DNA from: Bacteroidaceae bacterium
GTDB taxonomy: Bacteria; Bacteroidota; Bacteroidia; Bacteroidales; Bacteroidaceae
Direction: 5' to 3'
DNA: 64,000 nt
NCBI GenBank assembly: GCA_017650105.1
Contig: JAGCFO010000046.1
Location: forward strand, 1-64,000
Shown: piece after piece, positions 28,906 to 37,440 of the stretch
Position numbering within the stretch: position 1 is the stretch's first letter
Layout: every line of letters begins with the position of its first letter
The notes under the pieces: model-generated
The model's database searches: none
Told to the model about the DNA's origin: nothing
Seen by the model: only the letters and a program-made list of their open reading frames with translations
Made by a program: the position numbers and the translations under genes

Positions 28906-31900
28906 TCAGAATCCAACGGTAACAGCCAATGTGAATGACTTAGGACGTGGTGTTCTAGCGTTATCAGTTGCACAGCCCCATCCTCCGACGGGAATTTCAG
29001 GATCAAGTCCTGTATAGTTAGACCATACAAACAAGTTGTTGGCAGAACCGGAGAGATACAAGCTATTGAGTCCTAACTTCTTCACAACCTTTGGATCGAA
29101 GCTGTAAGACATCTGCAGATAAGAGAATCGTACATAGGAGGCGTCTTCCACATAACGGTCGCTTCCCAACCAGTTATAACCTGTGTTATAGAGAGCACGT
29201 GGCATCAAAGTCTGGTCTCCCTGTTTACGCCAGCGCCAGTTAACGGCAATAGTCTGGTTGATGTTGGTGTACATGTTCTCCAATTCCATACGGGCTTTGT
29301 TCACAACGTCAACTTTATATCGGTAGGTGAACTGAGTCTTCAACTGTAAACGTTTGTACATGAAGGTGATACCGAAACCTCCCTGTGCAGCAGGGTTGGA
29401 GTTGCCCAAGTAAACAATGTCAAGTTCGTTGATGTTACCGTCGTGGTTGATATCCTCATAGATAGCGTCACCACCGCGGAAGGAGTAGATGGAAGCACCC
29501 TCGTCATAGCCGAATACCATTTGAAGGGGTTTTCCGTTTGCACCATAAATGACATTTCCGTCTTCGTCATAAGCGATAGGACAGCTGGCTCCGTAGATTG
29601 CCTTGCCTTGATCGCCAGTAGCGGTTTTCTCGTAGGCAACAATTCGGGATGGTTTGTAGTTAGGATCATCCATCTTGTTCAGAGCATCTTCCCAATTCTT
29701 ATAGCTATATTCGTATATGCCCAAGAAACGGAATCCGTAGAATGAACCCAACGGGTTACCAACTTGGATACGTCCCAGATAGCTACCGTTGTTGAAGTTG
29801 TAATCAGCATTCTGATTGTTCAAGATGGTTTCTTCCATTTCCTCAATGCGGTTAAAGTTCTGACCGACATTCAGGTAGCAGTTCATGGAGAAGTCGCCGA
29901 TCTTGAGGAACTTGTTTCCGTTTACTGTCAATTCCCAACCGTGGTTGCTTACGGTACCGGTGTTGCGGTACGATAGCTTGTCATAACCATTGGATGAAGG
30001 AATATTGTAATCTGACATCAGCTGATCTGCTGTCTTGTTCCAATAAACGTTCAAGTCTGCGGTTAGGTGGTCATCAAGGAAGCCGAGGTTGCTACCTACG
30101 TTTGCTTCCGTTTTTCTTGCCCACTTGAGGTCTGTCAGACGAAGACCACCCTGCTGCATGGCTGTCATATCCATATACTTTCCTGCTTCACCATAGACGG
30201 TGTAATGCAGATATTCGCTACCTGGCTGTGTCCCTGACTGACCCACACCTGCGCGTAAGGAAAGCATGGACAGTTTAGCTTTGTCGCGTGCGACTTTCAT
30301 CCAAGGCTCATCGACAATGTTCCATCGAACTGAGAAGCCTGGGAAATTACCCCACTTATGAGCGCTACCAAACTTTGTAGAACCGTCACGACGTAAAGTC
30401 GCAGTGGCGCTGTAGCGTCCGCCCATGTAGGAATAAACAGCGGAGAACGACATAGCCATCGAGCGCCATTGCCAAGTGCTAGTAGAGCTAGATGACAGGT
30501 ATGAGCCGGTGGTAGGACTCCAGATGTGGTGAGGAATACCATAAGAACTTGCACCCTGATTCGAACCATTACCAACTGTCATTTCCCACTGTCCCATGAT
30601 GGTGAAGAAGTGATTCTCGTTGGAGAAGTGGGGGGTGAAGGTCAGACGGTGACGTGTGTTGAACGACAGCGTCTTCTCATCGCTTGTTGAGCTCTTGTTG
30701 ATTTCACTGTCGGTCCAGCCCTTCGTTGAAAGTGAGCTGGGGAAGTAGGATGCATCAGCCTTGGTAGCATAGTCCATATAAACCATGCCATAGTACTTCA
30801 ACTGAGTTTCATCATTGTTGAGTCCCATCAGGTTGTAATCCAAAGAGATCTGAGGGGTGATACGATAGCTCTTCGTGTTTTTCCAAGCCAAATTACCTGA
30901 GGCAACAGGGTTCAGAATTCCTTTCTGGTTATTGTCGAAAATGGAGCTTGCCGACTGCAACATAATGTAGTAGTCCTGCGTGTCGTTGCCTTGAGGATCT
31001 TGAGCAAAAATACTCATATTAGGCATGATTTTCTGAGCATCTGAGAGAAGACCTGTATAGTTCTGGTCATTGTCGGTGTAGGTGAGGGCAAAGTCGGACG
31101 ATACCCTGATACGATCGCTCACGAAATAGTCAAGAGCCATACGTGTGGACAGACGGTCGAGCTTCTGCTTGATGACGGAGCCTGTCTGGTGATAGTAGGC
31201 GCCGCTGACACGGAATGTGGCACGGTCACCACCTCCGGTGAGGGAGATGTTATGGTCGTGAGTTTCTCCGTGTCTGCTGATAGCGGAAACCCAATCGGTG
31301 TTATTGTTGTAGTTCTCGTACTCAGCAAAAGTGGGGTTGTAGTTCAACTCTTCTGCATCGGATGCTGTGCTGCTCTGACGCGGGTTGAAGTGTTCCTCCT
31401 TGAGCAACATAGTGTAGTCGTCGCCATTCAGAAGATTCAGTCCCTTCGGCAGCCAGCTGTTAGAGTAACGATAGCTATAGGAAACACGGGTCTTACCACG
31501 GCTTCCTCGTTTCGTCTTAATCATGATGACACCGTTTGATCCACGGCTTCCCCAGATGGCGCAAGCCGAAGCATCCTTCAATACTTCAATGCTTTCGATG
31601 TCTTCAGGGTTCACGGTAAGCAGCTGGGCGAACGATTCCTCGTTGGCTGTTGCAAAGTCGAAGTTTTCGTTGCCGGCAGGCATTTCGAAGATGTTGTCGT
31701 TTACAACAATAAGAGGTTCTGCGTTTCCGTTAATGGTGGAGGTACCACGCAGACGCATCTGTGTGCCGCTTCCAAGGTCACCCGAGTTGAACACGATGTC
31801 CAAACCGGCAATCTGTCCTTGAAGAGCCTCGTCGACAGATGCGAAGGAGAGACCTTCCATCTCGCTCATGTTGAACGTCTGCTTGGCAACAGAAACCTCT

Positions 31901-32274
31901 CGCTCAAGGATGTTCAATCCGTTGGTGTTGCTACGTGGCTTAGCTGAGATGACAACTTCGTCAATCTGGTTGTCGTCTTTCATCTTTACATTAAAGACTG
32001 TGCGAGTACCGATTTCAAGGGTTTGTTCCTTGTAGCCGACGTATGAGATTCTCAGCTTATCCTTGGTGTTCTTGACAAGCATTACGAAGTTTCCGTCAAA
32101 GTCGGTAGTGGCATGCTCAACGATACGGTTGTCCTTATCTATTTCTACGACGTTTACTGCCATCATGGGCTCGCCAAGGTCGTCGCTGACATTACCTGAG
32201 ATACGTGTCTGTGCAAATGCGCTGGACGTCAGCAGGCAAATAAAGGCTGTGAGAATATACTTATATATTTTCAT
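28906..32274 (-). CDS. SusC/RagA TonB-linked outer-membrane transporter
   Basis: A 1122-residue TonB-dependent transporter. Signal peptide about 1-21 (ends SSAFAQ), CarboxypepD_reg-like domain about 24-98 (ISGNVSDDLGEPMMAVNVVE), plug with DIESIEVLKDASACAIWGSR (the SusC hallmark) near 230-250, and a beta-barrel to the end (PKSFTLAVTVGF). It is flanked 12 nt upstream by the 973-residue FAS1 gene and 24 nt downstream by its susD. It is clearly different from the second SusC of the locus, so the locus has two distinct transporter pairs rather than a recent duplication. Confidence 0.94.
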   Translation of the reverse strand: MKIYKYILTAFICLLTSSAFAQTRISGNVSDDLGEPMMAVNVVEIDKDNRIVEHATTDFDGNFVMLVKNTKDKLRISYVGYKEQTLEIGTRTVFNVKMKDDNQIDEVVISAKPRSNTNGLNILEREVSVAKQTFNMSEMEGLSFASVDEALQGQIAGLDIVFNSGDLGSGTQMRLRGTSTINGNAEPLIVVNDNIFEMPAGNENFDFATANEESFAQLLTVNPEDIESIEVLKDASACAIWGSRGSNGVIMIKTKRGSRGKTRVSYSYRYSNSWLPKGLNLLNGDDYTMLLKEEHFNPRQSSTASDAEELNYNPTFAEYENYNNNTDWVSAISRHGETHDHNISLTGGGDRATFRVSGAYYHQTGSVIKQKLDRLSTRMALDYFVSDRIRVSSDFALTYTDNDQNYTGLLSDAQKIMPNMSIFAQDPQGNDTQDYYIMLQSASSIFDNNQKGILNPVASGNLAWKNTKSYRITPQISLDYNLMGLNNDETQLKYYGMVYMDYATKADASYFPSSLSTKGWTDSEINKSSTSDEKTLSFNTRHRLTFTPHFSNENHFFTIMGQWEMTVGNGSNQGASSYGIPHHIWSPTTGSYLSSSSTSTWQWRSMAMSFSAVYSYMGGRYSATATLRRDGSTKFGSAHKWGNFPGFSVRWNIVDEPWMKVARDKAKLSMLSLRAGVGQSGTQPGSEYLHYTVYGEAGKYMDMTAMQQGGLRLTDLKWARKTEANVGSNLGFLDDHLTADLNVYWNKTADQLMSDYNIPSSNGYDKLSYRNTGTVSNHGWELTVNGNKFLKIGDFSMNCYLNVGQNFNRIEEMEETILNNQNADYNFNNGSYLGRIQVGNPLGSFYGFRFLGIYEYSYKNWEDALNKMDDPNYKPSRIVAYEKTATGDQGKAIYGASCPIAYDEDGNVIYGANGKPLQMVFGYDEGASIYSFRGGDAIYEDINHDGNINELDIVYLGNSNPAAQGGFGITFMYKRLQLKTQFTYRYKVDVVNKARMELENMYTNINQTIAVNWRWRKQGDQTLMPRALYNTGYNWLGSDRYVEDASYVRFSYLQMSYSFDPKVVKKLGLNSLYLSGSANNLFVWSNYTGLDPEIPVGGWGCATDNARTPRPKSFTLAVTVGF

Positions 32275-32286
32275 GATACCTGGATT

Positions 32287-35208
32287 TTATTCGTTTTCGG
32301 TTGTGAACTTGCCATTCACGAAGATACGGCTGTTGACGAGGAAGTTGTCTATTTGATGAACAACGGCAAACGAGGATGTCTCGATTGTCCTTCCGGTGAG
32401 TTCAAGGTCACGAGTCATGATATTGAACATTGTGCCTTCTGTACCGGGTGTGTTCACAACATAGCAGGTGTTGTCGAACTCGTCGATGTCACCCTTTACG
32501 GTGATGGTGTTGCCATCATAAGGACCTGCCTTCGTCTCGACGGTGACTTTGCTGAATCGCTTGGTCTGTGTGTCGAGGGTGGCTGTTTCGTAGCTTACTT
32601 GATAATAAACCTTGTCGCCTTCCACAAGTTTGTGGGGGAGGTTGTCAACATAAACTGAGTTATCTTGGATATGATATCTTACGAAGTCGAGAATCAGCAT
32701 TGCACGTTTGCGTATGCTCTCGGTCATCTCTGTGATGTATGTGGCAAGCTGCTCATTCTGTGCAACCAATGCATCTATCTCTGCCTGAAGTGCATCTATC
32801 TCAGCCTGCGAAGCGCCATCTGACTTCATCTTCAGCAACGTGTTCTGTTTCTCCAGAATTGAAACGTTGTTGTCGTCGATAGTAGCTTGCGACTCGTTCA
32901 CGCTCTCAGTATCGTCTTCAACGTCTTCCCAGTAGGGGAGTCCCTTCACGTGAGCCTCGTCGATGGCATCGTTTGTGGGAACGTAAACGGTATAATGATA
33001 GGTGTTGAAGGTACGCACGTTATAGTCGAGGCCGCCCATATCCCAGAAGGTGAAGAAGCGGGCAAGACTGTCGGTGATGATTTCGCCCTTCTCTGTCTTC
33101 GGGGAGAGGAGTTCTGCGACGTTAGAAGGAGTCTCTGCCAACGTTAGGTACTCAGAGAATTCAGGATTGTTGGTCATTACGCTGTAAACCGACTGCGTGG
33201 GAGGCATAATCATACCTTCAGTCAAGAAATAGGTGTTACCATTCTCCTGGAGGTATATAGCACCGGGTGTATAACCGCCGGTCTCGTTCTGTACCTCATA
33301 GCCGCCATACAGTTTCTCAACGGTGGGCTTATTGTTGCCGTCAAGCTGAGAGCCTGTCTCTACCTTCACAGTTCCGTAACCCTTTGTCATGTGGTACTTG
33401 TTGCCGTCCTGGAAGTCTCCTACGGTGATGTAGTATTCCATCATCTGCTGCAAGAGGTTCTTGATGGTGGCAGCTGTGGTAAGAGTACCAACGCTGTCAA
33501 GACGCTCGCGTGTGACGGGGTCGTAGTGCCATTCCTCTGCATAAACCTTTGCTGCTTCGGTTTTTGCAGCAGGGTTGTAGCGGAAGATGTAGAGACTTGG
33601 TGGGTTAGCTGAATTTGCGTTCTTGAGGGTTGCAACGTCATAGTACCAGAAAGCGTCGTCGGTCGGAACGATGTAGCTGAAGCGGCTATCCATAGCGAGC
33701 AGGTACTTATCGTACTCATACTGGTTGATTGCCCAGTAAGCGATGCGTGTGTTCTCACTCAACATGACAGGAGCGATAACGGCAACGTAGCGGGCGGGGC
33801 TATACACTTCGTTCATTACGTATACGGCTCCGTTGTTGCAAATCATTACTTCGTCAATGTCCTCTTCATATACGTGCATGCTCTCGCGCGCGTCGTTCAT
33901 GATGCTCTCGAACTTGCTGGGAACGGTGCTGTTGAAAGAGGTCTTCATGACGTTGCGGACGAGTGCCTGAACTACATCGAGAGGTATGGAGTCCATATTC
34001 TCTTCCAATGGTCTGCCGGGTTTACCGTAGCGCTCAATGAGGGCTTTTCCTTTGCCGTTCTCGAAATACATGGCCAATGTTTCATCATTGGGGATGAACA
34101 TAGCAGCCATATCGTTTTCAGCGCTGGAAGTAGCAGATGTTCCCGACTTGTAGTTGTTCCAGCCCGGGTCGTAGAGAAGAGAACCTTTGGTGCTCTGAAC
34201 GGTTCCGTTGTCATCGGTAAAGGAAAGGAATCCGCTATTTGTCATTGCAGTACCTCTGTCGCTGCCCTGTGTGAAGTAGCGCTTCTCGTAAATTGTCTCA
34301 GCTGAGGCTTCGTCGCCGTAGTGATAGAGGCGGTTGAAGTCTTCCGTCAGCTGCTCGTTCTTGATAGGCGCAGAGAAACGGTCGAGCAGTCGGCTGAACA
34401 GCTGTGTCTTAGGATTGCGGCGAATCTCTTCTGCCATGTTGGAGGGCGGGATGAGAAGTCCGTCGATTTCATGGACGTAGCCGTTCTTGCAGGTAACGTT
34501 CTGGGCAATCACCTTTTTGTCGAAGATGAAGGCATCTTCGGTGGAGATTCCTGAATACCTGTGGTTGAAGAGCACTTCCAAGTCGGAGGTCTTGATGTTG
34601 TTCTGATAGAGCTGGTCCTTGAGGAAGTGCACCATCATGGTCCTGGTACCGTCGGCAGCGAGGCGGATGCCTTTCTCGCGGAAGCCGTCCCAGAACTCGT
34701 TGTTCTTCGGAAGGCTTTCTTCGTAGAAGTAGCCGATGGTGTCGACGATGTTGGATGATGTCACTTGACGCAGGCATCGTCCTTCGACGGGGTCGGATGT
34801 GGCGCTTGCGGCTGCCGTAGACGACATCATCTCCAGCAAGTATGCATTGTCGAGCATACTGTTGTAGAGGATGATCTTCTTCTGAGCCGGTGAGAGCTGA
34901 TCATAGCTGCTGAGCCCCCACGCGTCTTTGATTCCTTTGAGGAAAGCTTCGTCGTTGGCTGCAAACAGCGTTTTGCTACCTGTCTTCGAGAGAACCTCGG
35001 CATAGTCGAGGTCGTCGATGACTTTCAGGAAAAGAGTGAAGTTGCCTTGCTCCTCCAGATAGTTGTAGATGCTGGCGCCCAACCAGTCGGGTTCTACGTC
35101 ATCGTAAAAATACTCGTCTTTACATGACTGGGCGGCAACACACAAAAGGAGCAGGCTCGCAACCCATGAGAGGGTGCGCATGTTACCATGATGTTTCCAG
35201 GTACTCAT
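32287..35208 (-). CDS. Large four-domain FAS1 lipoprotein with coiled coil
   Basis: A 973-residue lipoprotein (lipobox AAQSC, then KDEYFYDDVEPDW), first gene of the locus. MRTLSW, 27 nt inside, is an alternative start. Four FAS1-like repeats can be traced: about 45-245 (KTLFAANDEAF to GYVHEIDGLLIPP), about 260-460 (MFIPNDETLAMYF to NGAVYVMNEVYSP), about 470-710 (YIVPTDDAFWYYD to GNTYFLTEGMIMPP) and about 715-970 (YTVYVPTNDAIDEAHV to SFAVVHQIDNFLV). The last one is interrupted near 769-836 by a heptad-rich helix (ILEKQNTLLKMKSD, QAEIDALQAEIDALVAQNEQ). No C-terminal sandwich. Presumed surface binding or adhesion; the ligand is unknown. Confidence 0.85.
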   Translation of the reverse strand: MSTWKHHGNMRTLSWVASLLLLCVAAQSCKDEYFYDDVEPDWLGASIYNYLEEQGNFTLFLKVIDDLDYAEVLSKTGSKTLFAANDEAFLKGIKDAWGLSSYDQLSPAQKKIILYNSMLDNAYLLEMMSSTAAASATSDPVEGRCLRQVTSSNIVDTIGYFYEESLPKNNEFWDGFREKGIRLAADGTRTMMVHFLKDQLYQNNIKTSDLEVLFNHRYSGISTEDAFIFDKKVIAQNVTCKNGYVHEIDGLLIPPSNMAEEIRRNPKTQLFSRLLDRFSAPIKNEQLTEDFNRLYHYGDEASAETIYEKRYFTQGSDRGTAMTNSGFLSFTDDNGTVQSTKGSLLYDPGWNNYKSGTSATSSAENDMAAMFIPNDETLAMYFENGKGKALIERYGKPGRPLEENMDSIPLDVVQALVRNVMKTSFNSTVPSKFESIMNDARESMHVYEEDIDEVMICNNGAVYVMNEVYSPARYVAVIAPVMLSENTRIAYWAINQYEYDKYLLAMDSRFSYIVPTDDAFWYYDVATLKNANSANPPSLYIFRYNPAAKTEAAKVYAEEWHYDPVTRERLDSVGTLTTAATIKNLLQQMMEYYITVGDFQDGNKYHMTKGYGTVKVETGSQLDGNNKPTVEKLYGGYEVQNETGGYTPGAIYLQENGNTYFLTEGMIMPPTQSVYSVMTNNPEFSEYLTLAETPSNVAELLSPKTEKGEIITDSLARFFTFWDMGGLDYNVRTFNTYHYTVYVPTNDAIDEAHVKGLPYWEDVEDDTESVNESQATIDDNNVSILEKQNTLLKMKSDGASQAEIDALQAEIDALVAQNEQLATYITEMTESIRKRAMLILDFVRYHIQDNSVYVDNLPHKLVEGDKVYYQVSYETATLDTQTKRFSKVTVETKAGPYDGNTITVKGDIDEFDNTCYVVNTPGTEGTMFNIMTRDLELTGRTIETSSFAVVHQIDNFLVNSRIFVNGKFTTENE

Positions 35209-35288
35209 ACTGTTATTTTAGGTTAATATTTGTTCAAACAAAGGTCTTTTTACGGACCTATGGTATTAGCAACATACAATACAAGGTG

Positions 35289-35296
35289 CAAAAATA
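35289..35296 (-). promoter_or_regulatory. Possible -7 box of the FAS1/SusCD locus
   Basis: TATTTTTG on the minus strand fits TAnnTTTG and lies about 80 nt before the first ATG. No proper TTTG is found 19-21 nt upstream of it, so the assignment is weak. Confidence 0.35.
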
Positions 35297-35695
35297 AACA
35301 AAAAATAGTTTCTTAAAATTTTTTTAACAAAAAAAATGCGTCTTAGTGGAAAATATTTTTCGTTGAGGCTGAAAAAGGGGCAAAAAAGGAGTTTTTTTAT
35401 AAAAAAAGAGTTGATGCTTGGCGTGATTTCAGTTGACGGGCTTTTAAAATCAAATAGGATGTTTAATAGTTTTTCTTTTCGGGCGGTTTGTCGGCTTGGG
35501 CTTATCGGTGGGGCTGCTCTGGGCTTTTCATATTCCTATAGTTTGAGAAATGCGAGAAGCGGAGGCCGTTTGTCTTCTCGATGGCGGAAAGTGTTGTTTC
35601 GAGAGGAAGAAGCTGCTTGCAACATCACTTTTTTGCCCGACAATTGTCGCTCTTTTATAATAATAAAAAAGGTATAGGGGAAAGGCATTTTTTCT

Positions 35696-35779
35696 TTGTC
35701 CAAAAAAATTTTTCCCTTCTTCATACGGCGATATTTGTTCTCCAAAAAAAATTATTTGTTCTCGATATTTCTTTTTGTC
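35696..35779 (+). repeat. 21-bp repeat array, 4 units
   Basis: Units start at 35696, 35717, 35738 and 35759 (TTGTCC, TTCTTC, TTCTCC, TTCTCG), exactly 21 bp apart. One core is ACGGCGAT between two AT pairs; the others are A/T runs. Confidence 0.8.
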
Positions 35780-35809
35780 AAGATGCGGCTGAGAGGCTTC
35801 TTGTAATGC

Positions 35810-35853
35810 CCTGTGGTTCCTTCCGAAAAGTTTCGGTAATGAGGAACCGCAGG
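35810..35853. terminator. Nested hairpin after the TolB-like gene
   Basis: Outer arms CCTGTGGTTCC (35810-35820) and GGAACCGCAGG (35843-35853) pair with one wobble; between them sits a second hairpin CCGAAA-AG-TTTCGG (35823-35836). It lies 57 nt beyond the TolB-like stop codon. It may terminate that operon, although no T-run follows. Confidence 0.5.
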
Positions 35854-35909
35854 ACAGAGCTGAAGAGGCTTTCTGCTTTGCCGACTCGGTAACTTTGCTC
35901 GGAGTTTTA

Positions 35910-37403
35910 TCAGTACGGCGTGTGATAAACGGCGCCTGTGGCATCCCCGTGAAGGCGCTCGGCAAACTTGTGGGGGCTGACGGTAACTGGGCCTGTCATA
36001 AACTCGGGGATGTTGTACGAGCGGTAGAAGTTGAGGTAGTAGTCGGCTTCCTTCTGGGGAATGACGAAGGGCTTTCTTGCGCGCCCTCGATCGTCGAAGT
36101 AGGAGAGGTAAAGCCTTGTGAATGAGCCGTCGTCGCGCCTCGAGCTGAAGATGAACCATCTTCCGTTGGTGCTGAAGTTGTGGAAGCTCTCGGTGTCGTT
36201 GCTGTTTGCCTCGCGCATCAGCCGATAAGTGCCGTCGTTGAGGTTAAAGAGCATCAAGTCAGCACTTTTGTGCCAGATGTGGAACACTCCGTAGTCGCCG
36301 ATAGTTGCCATCAGGAATCGCCCGTCAGGACTCACGCGCGGCAGGGTAATGCTCTTGTTTACCGAAGCTGCATCGTAGACAAGCTCCTTTGGGCCGAAAT
36401 GTTTCGTCTCAGGGTCGAACGACTTGCGGTAAAGGTTGTATTTGAACTCCTGGTATCTGTCGATGATTTCCCTTTCGCGCATGCTGTAGTCCCTTACCTC
36501 GAAGTGTGCGGAGACATAGTAAAGGTACTTTCCGTCGGGTGTCCAGCAGGGGAAGCATTCCCACTCGAGCGTGTCGTTTTCAACGGTAGTCACCTCGTTT
36601 TTGTCGATGTCGTAGAGGATTAAGTCGCTGGCGATATCCTGCACTTCAATCTTCTCGTTGTTAAGCGTATGGAACGACTGCCCGGTATTATTTACCGAGT
36701 AGGCGATATAATGATGCGTGGGATGCCAAGCGGGATAGACGCCTGCGGAAAGAGTGCTGTCGGTTTTCAAGTTAATCTTGCGCACATCTCCGTCGAAAGC
36801 CATCACGGTTCCGCCCTTATATTGGCGTGCGTGGAACTGAAGGCTGTCTGGATTGTTGTTGCGGCACGAATGGCAATTGATACATTGCCCGCTCTCCTCG
36901 GTACCGACGAGCATATTGCTGAAGATGACTTTTTCGTTGAAGTCCTCGAGGCATCTTTGATTTATTGTAAGGTCTTCGTACGTCACGTATGACGGAGCAA
37001 TAAGTCGGTAGCTTATATAAGGGTCGACGGGCTCTTCCGGAACGTGAATGAAATAGTCTTTGTAGCGATACCATTTGTCCTTTTTAATATAGGAAGCGAT
37101 GTCGATATTCTTCCCTTTGGCGTGCTCAAGCAACTGACGCCACTTCTTTATGTTGTGCTGAGGCTCCAGCCCTCCCACGACAAGGGTCTCTGAGCCGCAA
37201 GTGTAGACGGTAACGGCATCTGTCGCATCCTCCTCGCAGTAGGCGAAATGAAGCGGGGCGATGTTGTAGGGAACAGTCACGTTGGTATAGTCGGGAGAGA
37301 TGACGGGCTTTTCGTCAACAGTAATAAACTCTTCGGGAACGTTTGCCGTGCAGGCAGCAAGCAAGCAGGCAGCGAGGAGAGGGATGTATTTGAGATGCTT
37401 CAT
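35910..37403 (-). CDS. TolB-like beta-propeller lipoprotein with CxxCH motif
   Basis: A 497-residue lipoprotein (start ATG 37403; MKHLKYIPLLAACLLAAC). Four PD40/WD40-type blades are visible in the C-terminal two thirds: VYPAWHPTHHYIAYS, CFPCWTPDGKYLYYVSA, LPRVSPDGRFLMATIGD and HNFSTNGRWFIFSSRRDDG. Before the blades lies C174-I-N-C177-H178-S-C180, a CxxCH motif of the kind that binds haem c covalently, in the context SGQCINCHSCRNNNPDSLQF. This could equally be a metal or disulfide site. It is the last gene of a four-gene operon, 37 nt after the DUF6057-like gene. Function unknown. Confidence 0.82.
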   Translation of the reverse strand: MKHLKYIPLLAACLLAACTANVPEEFITVDEKPVISPDYTNVTVPYNIAPLHFAYCEEDATDAVTVYTCGSETLVVGGLEPQHNIKKWRQLLEHAKGKNIDIASYIKKDKWYRYKDYFIHVPEEPVDPYISYRLIAPSYVTYEDLTINQRCLEDFNEKVIFSNMLVGTEESGQCINCHSCRNNNPDSLQFHARQYKGGTVMAFDGDVRKINLKTDSTLSAGVYPAWHPTHHYIAYSVNNTGQSFHTLNNEKIEVQDIASDLILYDIDKNEVTTVENDTLEWECFPCWTPDGKYLYYVSAHFEVRDYSMREREIIDRYQEFKYNLYRKSFDPETKHFGPKELVYDAASVNKSITLPRVSPDGRFLMATIGDYGVFHIWHKSADLMLFNLNDGTYRLMREANSNDTESFHNFSTNGRWFIFSSRRDDGSFTRLYLSYFDDRGRARKPFVIPQKEADYYLNFYRSYNIPEFMTGPVTVSPHKFAERLHGDATGAVYHTPY

Positions 37404-37440
37404 GATGGTCGGTTTTTGTAGTGTTGTCGGGAGCATGTCA

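Larger units (their letters stand above)
35209..35909. other. 701-nt gap upstream of the FAS1/SusCD locus
   Basis: It holds a possible weak promoter for the locus (TATTTTTG on the minus strand at 35289-35296, no clear -33 box), a short inverted repeat TTTGTT-CA-AACAAA (35229-35242), a 21-bp repeat array (35696-35779) and a nested hairpin (35810-35853). Open frames here lack family features and I do not call a gene. Confidence 0.6.

Noticed and set aside
35336..35677. 113-codon plus-strand open frame in the gap before the FAS1/SusCD locus
   Set aside because: No recognisable domain, no promoter or ribosome site, and it is overlapped by other open frames in a non-coding region.
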